Notes: generated from the sequence alone by a model not told the origin. 17,206 nucleotides of DNA from DATFXF01 sp035258565 (GCA_035258565.1 DATFXF010000298.1:1-17206); one strand, 5' to 3'; counted from the first letter of the stretch, positions 7,673 through 15,516 are shown. Made by a program: numbers and translations.

Positions 7673-9202
7673 CTACATCCTGCGCGGCAGCCCGCCCGGG
7701 CCACCCATCGGGGCGCGCTGTTGGCCACTGTTCTGCGCCTGACTGTTCTTGCTGCTCTGCGCGATCACCAGATCATCGCCCGGTCTCAGCTTGCCCTCTT
7801 CCATGGCGGTAAAAGTGAAGTCGGTAACGCCCAATCTGACGCGAACCGGTTCGAGAGACTTGTCCGGCAGCAGCTTCCACACCAAACCCCAATCATCGCG
7901 GCGGCTCGAGGTGCGCTGCCCCTCGGCAGGGGAGCCCGCCTTGAAGGCGCGCGCGCCCGAAGCATTGCCTCCGGTGTTTCCGCTCGCGTTCCCTCCCGCG
8001 GCAGCCAAACGGCCACCGGCGCTGGCCCGCGACTCTTCGGGAATCCCGTATTTCGCGAAGAGTTTCTTGCGCTCGTCGTCGCTCATCTCCGGTTTAAAGC
8101 GCAACGCTCCGTTGGGCACCTTGACGACGTCGTTCTCCCACGCCACCGGGATGCTGACGTAGGCGGTCATCCCCGGAAACAGCTTCTGATCGGGATTGTC
8201 AAATTCGATGATCGTATCGTAGGTGACGACATTTTGGATTGTGGTGGCGTTCATGCGCACCTGCTTGACGACGCCGCGGAAGACCTCACGCGGGAAAGAG
8301 TCCACGCGGAACGTCGCCGTTGCGCCCACTTTGATGGCGCCCACGTCGGACTCGTCGGTCTTCGCGTACACGAGCATCTTGGTCAGGTCCTGCGCAATCA
8401 CGAACAGTGTCGGTGCCTGAAGGCTCGCGGCGACGGTCTGCCCGACATCCACATTGCGGGCGATAACCGTGCCATCAATCGGAGCGACGATGGTCGTGTG
8501 TTCCAAGTTGACGCGGGCCATTTCGGCGGCGGCGCGGCGCTGCGAGACTTGTGCTTTGGCCTGCTCGAGCTGGGCCATGGTGGATTTCAGAGCTGCCTGG
8601 GCCTGCTCGGATTGCGCCTGGGCCTGGTGCAGGCTGGCAACGGCCGCGTCGTACGTCGCCTGCGCGGTATCGCGCTGCGCGGCCGCCACGATGCCCTGGG
8701 TGAACAGGTCTTGAGCGCGCGTGAACTGTAGCTTGGCGTCGTTCAGCTGCGCTTGCATCTTGTCCACGTTGGCCTTGGCGGCCAGAACGTTGGCCCGCTG
8801 CGTTTCGATCTGCGCCGCGAGGCCCACGACGTTTGCCTGGGCGTTCTCAAGGTCGGCTCGCGCCTGCTGCAACTGCGCGCGAAAAATCGCCGGATCGATC
8901 TGCGCGACGACCTGCCCCTTTTTGACGTGCGAGTTGAAGTCCGCAAGGATCTGCGCGATGTTGCCGGAAACCTGCGAGCCCACCTGCACCGTCGTCACCG
9001 CGTTGATGGTGCCGGTGGCCTGCACCACCTGGGCGATGTCGCCTTTCTCGACCTTGGCAGTGTAGTACTGGAGGGCTTGACGATTGCCAATCGTCCAGTA
9101 GCTGGCGAGCAATCCGACGGCCACCGGCGGCGCCACCAGCAGCGCGCGGTGGAGCATCGAACGCTCCCACAGTGATTTCGCCCAATGCGTAATCCCGCTC
9201 AT
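7673..9202 (-). CDS. MacA-like periplasmic adaptor (HlyD/RND membrane fusion family)
   Basis: The ATG at 9202 is chosen because GGAGGAGGG lies just 7 nt upstream; a frame opening at 9229 adds nine residues without support. The 509-residue protein has an N-terminal anchor helix (about 20-37), split lipoyl domain halves (about 70-105 and 236-262, with VAPIDGTVIARNVDVGQTV), and a long Ala/Gln-rich coiled-coil hairpin (about 106-234). A beta-barrel (about 270-350) and a membrane-proximal domain follow. In the family the hairpin contacts a TolC-like outer-membrane channel and the base sits on MacB. Odd points are a Gly/Asn/Ala-rich insertion (about 395-425) inside the membrane-proximal region and a Gly/Pro/Gln-rich C-terminus. 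No TolC gene is in the window. Confidence 0.93.
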   Translation of the reverse strand: MSGITHWAKSLWERSMLHRALLVAPPVAVGLLASYWTIGNRQALQYYTAKVEKGDIAQVVQATGTINAVTTVQVGSQVSGNIAQILADFNSHVKKGQVVAQIDPAIFRAQLQQARADLENAQANVVGLAAQIETQRANVLAAKANVDKMQAQLNDAKLQFTRAQDLFTQGIVAAAQRDTAQATYDAAVASLHQAQAQSEQAQAALKSTMAQLEQAKAQVSQRRAAAEMARVNLEHTTIVAPIDGTVIARNVDVGQTVAASLQAPTLFVIAQDLTKMLVYAKTDESDVGAIKVGATATFRVDSFPREVFRGVVKQVRMNATTIQNVVTYDTIIEFDNPDQKLFPGMTAYVSIPVAWENDVVKVPNGALRFKPEMSDDERKKLFAKYGIPEESRASAGGRLAAAGGNASGNTGGNASGARAFKAGSPAEGQRTSSRRDDWGLVWKLLPDKSLEPVRVRLGVTDFTFTAMEEGKLRPGDDLVIAQSSKNSQAQNSGQQRAPMGGPGGLPRRM

Positions 9203-9244
9203 TCTGCTGCCCTCCTCCATAAATGCCACCGCGGGGGAGTCGTC

Positions 9245-9646
9245 TCAAGGGCTATTGCGCTTTTTTCGTTCTTCATCGAGCCGGCGCAGGAACTCCTCGT
9301 ATTTCGGCAACTGCTTTTGCGTCAGGATGGCGCGAATTCTTTGCCGCCCCTCCTGGCGCACCTGTTCGGTCTGCGGGGCGATCTGCTTGTGAAGCTCCGC
9401 ATACTTGACCTGTATATCGGCCAGGATGGTGTCGAGTTGCTGCTGCTGCTCGGCGGTTAGGGAAAGCTCTTGGGTGAGCTGTCCGACCATCCGCGCGCGC
9501 CGGCCGCTCTGGGTGTGCACCTCGGGCCGCGCGCCCCATACCCGCGCCCCGAACACATACGCGCCCAGCGCGCCGAGCCCGACGCCCAGCACGAACACGA
9601 GCAGCACCAGTCCAATCGCTTTGCGACTCGTTGGTTTAGTATCCAT
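9245..9646 (-). CDS. Small membrane-anchored Spy/CpxP-like periplasmic protein
   Basis: This 133-residue protein has one N-terminal hydrophobic helix (about 11-33) and a charged helical periplasmic part. It contains two LTxxQ motifs, LTAEQ (63-67) and LTQKQ (108-112), in the arrangement that defines the Spy/CpxP/periplasmic heavy-metal-sensor group. Family members act as periplasmic chaperones or inhibit a stress sensor. Unlike Spy it keeps its membrane anchor. The ATG overlaps the anti-sigma TAA stop by one base, with GGGGGAG just upstream, so the two are translated together. Its place between the anti-sigma factor and the pump suggests that it reads envelope stress or modulates the anti-sigma factor. 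This role is inferred from context. Confidence 0.7.
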   Translation of the reverse strand: MDTKPTSRKAIGLVLLVFVLGVGLGALGAYVFGARVWGARPEVHTQSGRRARMVGQLTQELSLTAEQQQQLDTILADIQVKYAELHKQIAPQTEQVRQEGRQRIRAILTQKQLPKYEEFLRRLDEERKKRNSP

Positions 9647-10101
9647 TACCGCTCCCCCACTAACGGTTGCAGGATTTCATCGCTGGGTGCCTGGCCGCCC
9701 AGTTCGGGGAAGCCCTCGCTGACTTCCGTCCTCGAGATTCCCCGCGCGCCGAGGCGACTTGGGCCCATCTCGAATAGAAAGACAGACAAGACCAGCAGCG
9801 CCATCGCCGCGACCACCGCCAGACGCGAGGCGAGCGCCTCGAGCGGGCGCCAGAACTGCTGGCGCATGGCCTCCTGCTCCCGGATCCCCGCAAGCACGCG
9901 GGTCGCGAAAGCATCGCTGGGCTCGCGAGCGGGCTCGAGCCCCTCGCGCAGCAACTCCCGCGCCAGCCGCGCGTCCTCGAGCCCCCTGCGGCAAGCGTTG
10001 CAACGCGCGAGGTGCGCTCTCACTTCCTCCGCCGAGCCCTCCGCACCCTCGAGGTAGCTCTCTAGTTTCGCCTCGAACTCCTTGCAGGGTTCCCCATCCA
10101 T
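9646..10101 (-). CDS. Zinc-finger anti-sigma factor (membrane-anchored)
   Basis: The 151-residue protein opens with a putative ZAS-type zinc-finger domain: His30-x3-Cys34-x2-Cys37 in the segment HLARCNAC, with Cys6 as a possible fourth ligand. A charged helical linker follows, then one membrane helix (about 92-110) and a short periplasmic tail of about 40 residues. In this family the cytoplasmic domain holds the cognate ECF sigma factor inactive until a signal, often proteolysis or zinc loss, frees it. The sigma gene lies 47 nt upstream on the same strand, as expected. Ribosome binding site GGAAG is six bases before the ATG. The signal it senses cannot be told from sequence. Confidence 0.85.
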   Translation of the reverse strand: MDGEPCKEFEAKLESYLEGAEGSAEEVRAHLARCNACRRGLEDARLARELLREGLEPAREPSDAFATRVLAGIREQEAMRQQFWRPLEALASRLAVVAAMALLVLSVFLFEMGPSRLGARGISRTEVSEGFPELGGQAPSDEILQPLVGER

Positions 10102-10148
10102 CTTAAGCTTCCTTTCTGCTCCGGCTCCCTGCCGGGCGGCCGGTCCCT

Positions 10149-10832
10149 CTACCGCGGATTCCGCTCTCCTGACGCACGAACCTCGAGGCGCTTGCGGTAA
10201 AACTCCACCAGGCGTCCGCGCGCCCGGAACAACCTCACCTTCACCGTGTTCACGTTCAAATTCATCAGTTCGCCAATCTCCTCCACCGAGAAACCCTCCA
10301 CCTCTTTCAGGATCAGCATCAGCCGATCTCGCCCGTCCAGCTCGCCAAGCAACTGCTCGAGCAACTCCCGTTGCTCGGCCCGTCGCCCAGCGTCCTGCCG
10401 CGTCTTCTTCATGACCCCGGCATGATCCGGAGTCGCGTCGAGCTGCCGGATTTGCTCGTCGCTCAGGTCCGCCTCATAGACCAGGCGGCGCACGCGTTTC
10501 TTCCGCAGGTAGTCCCAGCATTCGTTGACGGCGATCTTGTATAGCCAGGTCCCGAAGGCGGAGCGCAGGTCAAAGCGCCCCAGGGAAAAGTACGCCTTGA
10601 TGAAAACCTGCTGGGCAACGTCCTCCACGTCCTCCCGCCGCCGCAGAATTCCGCTCACGACCGCAAATACGCGGTGCTGGTGCGTGCGCAGCAGCTCCTC
10701 GTAAGCTCCCACATCCCCAGCCTGCGCCCGGCGCACGAGCTGTTTCTCCTCACTTGGGCTCGCGCGCGCGCGCGCCGCAGGAACGCTCTTTTCGGAGCGG
10801 CCGTTTGCCTTCATCTTTGGGACGTGGGCCAT
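10149..10832 (-). CDS. ECF-type RNA polymerase sigma factor
   Basis: The 227-residue protein is an ECF (group 4) sigma factor. Region 2 (about 46-115) contains DVEDVAQQVFIKAY and FGTWLYKIAVNECWDYLRKKR, the parts that bind core polymerase and the -10 element. Region 4 (about 155-210) contains the helix-turn-helix FSVEEIGELMNLNVNTVKVRLFRAR that reads the -35 element. The ATG at 10832 is preferred; the frame stays open to 11117, but that extension lies antisense to the neighbouring regulator and adds no domain. A later ATG (10814) is possible. It heads the anti-sigma, Spy-like and exporter genes and probably drives them, perhaps including itself. The N-terminal 25 residues are low-complexity and include a repeated Ala-Arg stretch encoded by a CG repeat. 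Confidence 0.92.
   Translation of the reverse strand: MAHVPKMKANGRSEKSVPAARARASPSEEKQLVRRAQAGDVGAYEELLRTHQHRVFAVVSGILRRREDVEDVAQQVFIKAYFSLGRFDLRSAFGTWLYKIAVNECWDYLRKKRVRRLVYEADLSDEQIRQLDATPDHAGVMKKTRQDAGRRAEQRELLEQLLGELDGRDRLMLILKEVEGFSVEEIGELMNLNVNTVKVRLFRARGRLVEFYRKRLEVRASGERNPR
10761..10774. repeat. (CG)7 dinucleotide repeat inside the sigma factor gene
   Basis: A perfect 14-base CG repeat encodes the Ala-Arg-Ala-Arg-Ala stretch in the non-conserved N-terminus of the sigma factor. A two-base slip would shift the reading frame before region 2. Confidence 0.9.
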
Positions 10833-10913
10833 GGAAATCCGGTTACACCTCTTCCCCAGGAATACCCTCAGTTTTCCCCTGCCGGAGCCAACCGTGCGCG
10901 GAATAATGCCGCC
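10833..10913. promoter_or_regulatory. Divergent control region between the sigma factor and XRE genes
   Basis: These 81 bases must carry the start signals for both the leftward sigma/exporter operon and the rightward XRE regulator, if the proposed starts are right. No convincing -35/-10 pair or operator palindrome stands out on either strand. The short shared space makes cross-regulation plausible. Confidence 0.35.
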
Positions 10914-11284
10914 ATGATTATTGGCGACCGTTTGCGAGCACTGCGAGAAGAAAAGAAATTCTCCCAGGGGGACATTGAAAAGCGCCAGGCCTTTTGCGCT
11001 GCTACATCCCCCGCGTCGAAAACGGGCATACCGTGCCGGCCTTCGAGACGCTCGAGAAAATGGTCCGCGCCCTCGAGGTCCCTCTCTACCAGCTCTTCTA
11101 CGACGGGGAAGAGCCACCCGAACTGCCCAATCTCCCCAAGCGCAAGACCGCGGACGAGATTGTCTTTGGCAGCTCGGGGAAGGAAGCGCGTTTTCTGACC
11201 AAGTTCCGGCGGCTGCTGGGCCGGATTGACGAAGAGGATCGGCGGCTCCTGCCGTACATGGCTCAGAAAATGGCCAACCGGTAG
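10914..11284 (+). pseudogene. XRE-family HTH regulator, interrupted by a one-base frameshift
   Basis: Two pieces of one gene lie in adjacent frames. The first, from the ATG at 10914, reads MIIGDRLRALREEKKFSQGDIEKR (residues 1-24), the start of an XRE helix-turn-helix. After about position 10985 the sense continues in the frame that is one base short: GLLRCYIPRVENGHTVP, then FETLEKMVRALEVPLYQLFYDGEE, ending at the stop at 11282-11284. Restoring one base gives a normal protein of about 123 residues: an HTH domain (1-65) and a charged C-terminal tail ending MAQKMANR. The break lies at CGCCAGGCC, where one more G would give Gln-Gly. This may be an assembly or sequencing error or a true recent mutation. 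I recall similar small regulators as common in Acidobacteriota. The DNA target is unknown. Confidence 0.8.
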
Positions 11285-11330
11285 CTCACCTCCGCGCACG
11301 CGGACTCTTTCCGAGCACCGCCAACCGCTC

Positions 11331-11360
11331 CCGAAGCCAACACTTGGGTCTTCGGCGTTT
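11331..11360 (+). terminator. Hairpin terminator between the XRE gene and guaA
   Basis: CCGAAG (11331-11336) pairs with CTTCGG (11350-11355). Inside it CCAA (11337-11340) pairs with TTGG (11344-11347) around a three-base loop, with a two-base bulge, and CGTTT follows. It lies 46 nt after the XRE stop in the gap between convergent genes. The short T-run favours use by the + strand; the stem could also mark the end of the guaA transcript. Confidence 0.45.
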
Positions 11361-11375
11361 CATGCCAATATCGGC

Positions 11376-12956
11376 TCACTCCCACTCAATCGTGCTCGGC
11401 GGTTTCGAGCTAATGTCATAGACCACGCGGTTCACCGCGGGCACCTCGTTGACCACGCGGGTGGAAATGCGCTCGAGCACCTCAGCAGGCAGGCGAGCCC
11501 AGTCAGCCGTCATGGCCTCTTCCGACTCCACCACGCGGACCGCGGCCGTGAAGCCGTAGCTCCGCTCGTCCCCCATCACACCCACGCTGCGTACCGGCAG
11601 CAGCACAGCAAACGCCTGCCAGACTCTCTTGTACAGCCCCGCCCGGCGAATCTCCTCCACAACGATGGCGTCCGCTTCGCGCACGAGCGCCAGGCGTTCC
11701 GGCGTCACCTCGCCCACGATGCGCACCGCAAGGCCCGGTCCCGGGAAGGGATGCTTAACCAAGATCTCCTCTGGCATGTCGAGCTCTTGCCCGATGCGGC
11801 GTACTTCATCCTTAAACAAGTCACGCAGCGGTTCGATCAGCTCAAAGGGCAGATCGGGCGGCAGCCCACCGACGTTGTGATGCGTCTTGATCGTCGCCGA
11901 GGGGCCCTTCACGGAGACCGATTCAATCACGTCGGGGTAGAGAGTGCCCTGCACCAGGAAGCGCACCTCACCCAGCTTGCATGCTTCTTCCGCAAACACG
12001 GCGATAAACTCCGCCCCGATCCGCCTGCGCTTTTCCTCTGGGTCGGTCACTCCCCTTAGACGCGCGAGAAAGCGTTGCGCTCGATCCACGCCGACCACGT
12101 TTAGACCCAACCGGTTCCGCAACAGCTCGAGCGTCTCGAGGAATTCGTCCTTGCGCAGCAGGCCGGTGTCCACAAAGACGTTGGTGAGCCGGTCTCCCAA
12201 GGCGCGATGAACCAGCGTCGCGGCAACCGCCGAGTCCACTCCTCCGCTCAGGGCGCAGAGGACCCGGCCGTTGCCCACGCGCCGGCGCACAGCCTCGACG
12301 GTGTCTCGGATGAACGCTCGGCCGCTCCAGTTCGGCCGCGCGCCGCAGATGCGGAAGACGAAATTCCGCAGGATTTCCGTGCCGCGGTCGGTGTGACGTA
12401 CCTCGGGATGGAACTGCACCGCATAGATCTTGCGGCCGGGGTCTTCGGTGGCGGAGATGGCGTTATTCGTCTCGCCGGTGACGTGAAACCCCTTCGGCAA
12501 GGCCACCACGTGGTCGCCATGGCTGTTCCAGATCTTCAGTTGCGGAGGGAAATCGCGGAAGAGCTCGGAACCGTTGCGGATTTCGAGCTGCGCGGGTCCG
12601 TACTCGCGCCGCTCGGCGCGCTCAACCTTGCCGCCCAGCGTGTGTGCGATCCATTGCAAGCCGTAGCAGATCCCCAGCACAGGCACGCCAAGGTTGAGCA
12701 CCGCCGAATCACACACGGGCGCCTGGGGGTCATTGACGGAACTCGGCCCGCCCGAGAGCACAACGCCCGCGGGCTCGAGCTTACGGATCTCTTCCACGGA
12801 GGCAGTGCACGGGAGGATCGCCGAAAAGACCTGCTGCTCGCGGATGCGCCGGGCGATGAGCTGGGTGTACTGCCCGCCGAAATCCAGGACGACGATTCCG
12901 CCTCGTTCGCTCACCGCCGCCACCCGCGATGGCTGTTCATCTGCCCGCTCCACCAC
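11376..12956 (-). CDS. guaA: GMP synthase (glutamine-hydrolysing)
   Basis: This enzyme converts XMP to GMP using ATP and glutamine, the last step of guanine nucleotide synthesis. The class I glutamine amidotransferase domain (about 20-205) has its triad: Cys97 in GICYG, and His183 and Glu185 in FHPE. The ATP pyrophosphatase domain begins near 212 and has the P-loop SGGVDS (237-242). The C-terminal dimerisation domain ends with the canonical SKPPSTIEWE. The frame opens at a GTG (12956), giving 526 residues, but AGGA directly abuts it. GTG codons 12 and 15 would give about 512-515 residues and start closer to the usual IVVLDFGGQYTQL beginning, so the start is uncertain. It follows leuS by about 26 nt and is probably co-transcribed. 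Confidence 0.97.
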   Translation of the reverse strand: MVERADEQPSRVAAVSERGGIVVLDFGGQYTQLIARRIREQQVFSAILPCTASVEEIRKLEPAGVVLSGGPSSVNDPQAPVCDSAVLNLGVPVLGICYGLQWIAHTLGGKVERAERREYGPAQLEIRNGSELFRDFPPQLKIWNSHGDHVVALPKGFHVTGETNNAISATEDPGRKIYAVQFHPEVRHTDRGTEILRNFVFRICGARPNWSGRAFIRDTVEAVRRRVGNGRVLCALSGGVDSAVAATLVHRALGDRLTNVFVDTGLLRKDEFLETLELLRNRLGLNVVGVDRAQRFLARLRGVTDPEEKRRRIGAEFIAVFAEEACKLGEVRFLVQGTLYPDVIESVSVKGPSATIKTHHNVGGLPPDLPFELIEPLRDLFKDEVRRIGQELDMPEEILVKHPFPGPGLAVRIVGEVTPERLALVREADAIVVEEIRRAGLYKRVWQAFAVLLPVRSVGVMGDERSYGFTAAVRVVESEEAMTADWARLPAEVLERISTRVVNEVPAVNRVVYDISSKPPSTIEWE

Positions 12957-12982
12957 TCCTGGACTCTCGGTCTTTCCCTTGC

Positions 12983-15487
12983 TTACCCGACTACAATGTT
13001 CACCAACTTGTTCAGCACAACAATCGTCTTGACGACCCGGCGCCCCGCGGTGAGCTGGGCGATGCGCGGATCGGCCCGTGCCCGCTCGACGAGCTCTTCT
13101 TCGCTCAGCCCGGCCTCCACCAAAATCTTTCCTCGCAGCCGGCCGTTAATTTGAATCACAACCTCGACGTGCTCTTCCTCCGCGAGTTGTGGTTGATAGG
13201 CCGGCCACGCAGCCGTCTGCAGGCCACTTGGGTGGCCGAGCATCTCCCAGAGCTCCTCGGCCAAGTGTGGTGCCATCGGAGCCAGCATAAGGGTGAGAAG
13301 CTCGAAGACCTCCTTCACCACGGCCGGAGAGGCGTCGGGCTCGAGGGGCTCTTGCGCTTGAAGCTCGTTGACCAGCTCCATGACCAGCGCAACAGAGGTG
13401 TTGAAATGCCAGCGCGACTCGAAGTCCCGCGTCACCCGGCGAAGGGTCTGGTGCGCCTTGCGCATCAGCCGCTTCTCCTTTGGCGTGGCCGAGGCCAGAT
13501 CGGCCGGGCCGGGGTTTCCAACGGTGACGCCGCGGAGCCTCTCCGCGTGGCGGTTCACGATGCGGAAGAAGCGGTGCAGGAATCGCGAGCAGCCCTCGAT
13601 GCCCTGCTCGCTCCACTCCAGGTCTTTTTCCGGCGGCGCCGCAAAGAGGCTGTACAGCCGTGCGGTGTCGCAGCCATACCTGTCGGCCATCTCGATGGCG
13701 CCCACAACGTTGCCGCGGGATTTCGACATCGCGGCTCCACCCTTGAGCACCATCCCCTGCGAGAACAGCCGCAGCACCGGCTCGCTATGATCCACCAGTC
13801 CCAGGTCGCGCATCACCTTGCAGAAAAACCGCGAGTAGATCAGGTGCAGGATGGCATGCTCAATCCCGCCGATATACTGGTCAATCGGAAACCAGTAGCG
13901 GACCGGTTCGCGATCAAAGGGCGCACGGGAGTTGTGCGGATCAGTGTAGCGGTAGAAGTACCATGACGAATCGACGAATGTGTCCATGGTGTCTGTCTCG
14001 CGCCGCGCCATGCCGCCGCATTTCGCGCAGGTGGCGTTGACAAACTCCGGCACGCTGGCAAGCGGCGACTGCCCCATGCCCGTGAGCTTCACCTCGAGCG
14101 GCAGCAGCACCGGCAACTGCTCATCGGGCACAGGCACCAGCCCGCAGCGCTCGCAGTACAAAACAGGGATCGGTGTGCCCCAGTAGCGTTGCCGCGAGAT
14201 GCCCCAGTCCTTCAAGCGATAAATCGTCCGCGCTTCGCCGAAGCCCTTGGCCTGTGCGTCAGCGGTCATGCGCTCGATGGCCTGCTCGGACGGCAGTCCA
14301 GAATAAGGCCCGGAGTCCACCACTCGGCCGAACTCGGTATAGGCTTCGTGGAGCGTCGCTGCGCTGAGCGGCGCCCCGGCCGCCGGCTGCACGACGATAG
14401 GCTTTTCCAGGTGGTACTTCTGGGCGAACTCGAAGTCGCGCTGGTCATGCGCGGGCACGGACATCACCGCGCCGGTGCCGTACTCCATCAGCACGAAGTT
14501 GCCGACCCAGATGGGCACCTGCTCACCGCTGAAGGGGTTCACGGCAAATCGCCCGATGAAGATGCCTTCCTTTTCTGCGGTGCCGAGTTCCGCCGGCCGG
14601 AGGATCTTCTGCCGCAGGCGCGTGAGCTGCGTTTCAATGGCCGCCTGGCCTTTCACGCCCGCAACCAGCTTTGCGACCAGCGGGTGCTCGGGAGCGAAAA
14701 TGAGCGCCGTGACACCGTAGATCGTGTCGATGCGGGTGGTGAAGACCTCGACGGCCGCACCGTCCCCCGATCCCGCGACTGGAAAGCGGACCCTCGCTCC
14801 ACCCGACTTTCCGATCCAGTTCCGTTGCATCACCAGCACGCGCTCAGGCCAGCCGCCCTCGAGCTGCGCAATGTCTTCCAGTAGCGCGTCGGCATAACGG
14901 GTAATGCGCAGGAACCACTGCTCGATTTCTTTGGCTTCTACCGGTGTGTCCTCGTGGCGCCAGCAGCAGCCATCGACCACCTGCTCGTTCGCCAGTACGG
15001 TCTGGCATTGTGGGCACCAGTTCAACCGGCTGCGCTTGCGGTAAGCCAGGTCGCGCTCAAGCATGCGCAGGAAGAACCACTGATTCCACCGATAGTATTC
15101 CGGCTCGCAGGTGGAGATTTCGCGGCGCCAATCGTAACTGAATCCGAAGCGCCGGCAGACGCGCTTCATCTCGGCGATGTTGTTATTCGTCCACACGCGC
15201 GGATGTGTGCCATGCTGGATCGCGGCATTTTCGGCCGGCAGCCCGAAGGCGTCCCAACCGATGGGGTGCAGGACATTCAAGCCGCGCATGCGCTTGTACC
15301 GGGCCACCGCGTCGCCGATCGTGTAGTTGCGCATGTGGCCCATGTGCAGCGTTCCCGAAGGGTAGGGCAGCATCTCCAGGACATAGTATTCCGGTCGCGC
15401 AGGATCCACGTCCGCATGGAATGCGCCCTGTGCCTCCCAGGACTTCTGCCACTTGGCTTCAATGGCTTGCGGATCGTATTCCGCCAC
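12983..15487 (-). CDS. leuS: Leucyl-tRNA synthetase
   Basis: The 834-residue class Ia enzyme charges tRNA-Leu. The GTG at 15487 is chosen because GAGGGGGA lies nine bases upstream and it gives the usual N-terminus VAEYDPQAIEAKWQ; the frame is open to 15682, but that stretch lies inside nfo. Visible motifs are HMGH (48-51, the HIGH motif) in PYPSGTLHMGHMRNYT, editing-domain signatures TTRIDTIYG (250-258) and MSVPAHDQRD (342-351), and the catalytic loop AMSKS (586-590). Cys pairs at 158/161, 445/448 and 487/490 may bind zinc. The C-terminus has the anticodon-binding helical domain and the small LVNIVVG-ending domain. The catalytic loop has Ala where many LeuRS have Lys. It lies 29 nt after nfo and just before guaA. 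Confidence 0.97.
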   Translation of the reverse strand: MAEYDPQAIEAKWQKSWEAQGAFHADVDPARPEYYVLEMLPYPSGTLHMGHMRNYTIGDAVARYKRMRGLNVLHPIGWDAFGLPAENAAIQHGTHPRVWTNNNIAEMKRVCRRFGFSYDWRREISTCEPEYYRWNQWFFLRMLERDLAYRKRSRLNWCPQCQTVLANEQVVDGCCWRHEDTPVEAKEIEQWFLRITRYADALLEDIAQLEGGWPERVLVMQRNWIGKSGGARVRFPVAGSGDGAAVEVFTTRIDTIYGVTALIFAPEHPLVAKLVAGVKGQAAIETQLTRLRQKILRPAELGTAEKEGIFIGRFAVNPFSGEQVPIWVGNFVLMEYGTGAVMSVPAHDQRDFEFAQKYHLEKPIVVQPAAGAPLSAATLHEAYTEFGRVVDSGPYSGLPSEQAIERMTADAQAKGFGEARTIYRLKDWGISRQRYWGTPIPVLYCERCGLVPVPDEQLPVLLPLEVKLTGMGQSPLASVPEFVNATCAKCGGMARRETDTMDTFVDSSWYFYRYTDPHNSRAPFDREPVRYWFPIDQYIGGIEHAILHLIYSRFFCKVMRDLGLVDHSEPVLRLFSQGMVLKGGAAMSKSRGNVVGAIEMADRYGCDTARLYSLFAAPPEKDLEWSEQGIEGCSRFLHRFFRIVNRHAERLRGVTVGNPGPADLASATPKEKRLMRKAHQTLRRVTRDFESRWHFNTSVALVMELVNELQAQEPLEPDASPAVVKEVFELLTLMLAPMAPHLAEELWEMLGHPSGLQTAAWPAYQPQLAEEEHVEVVIQINGRLRGKILVEAGLSEEELVERARADPRIAQLTAGRRVVKTIVVLNKLVNIVVG

Positions 15488-15516
15488 GCTTCCGAATCCC
15501 CCTCGATTCGCTCTCC

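Noticed and set aside
6968..8731. 587-codon open frame on the + strand
   Set aside because: It is antisense to the ABC ATPase and adaptor genes, whose motifs are unmistakable; long antisense frames are usual in GC-rich DNA.
10833..11117. 95-residue N-terminal extension of the sigma factor
   Set aside because: It runs antisense to the well-recognised XRE regulator and has no sigma-factor similarity; the ATG at 10832 fits the usual ECF length.
12207..13966. Two long + strand frames over guaA and leuS (12207-13154 and 12929-13966)
   Set aside because: They are antisense to two highly conserved enzymes and show no family features.
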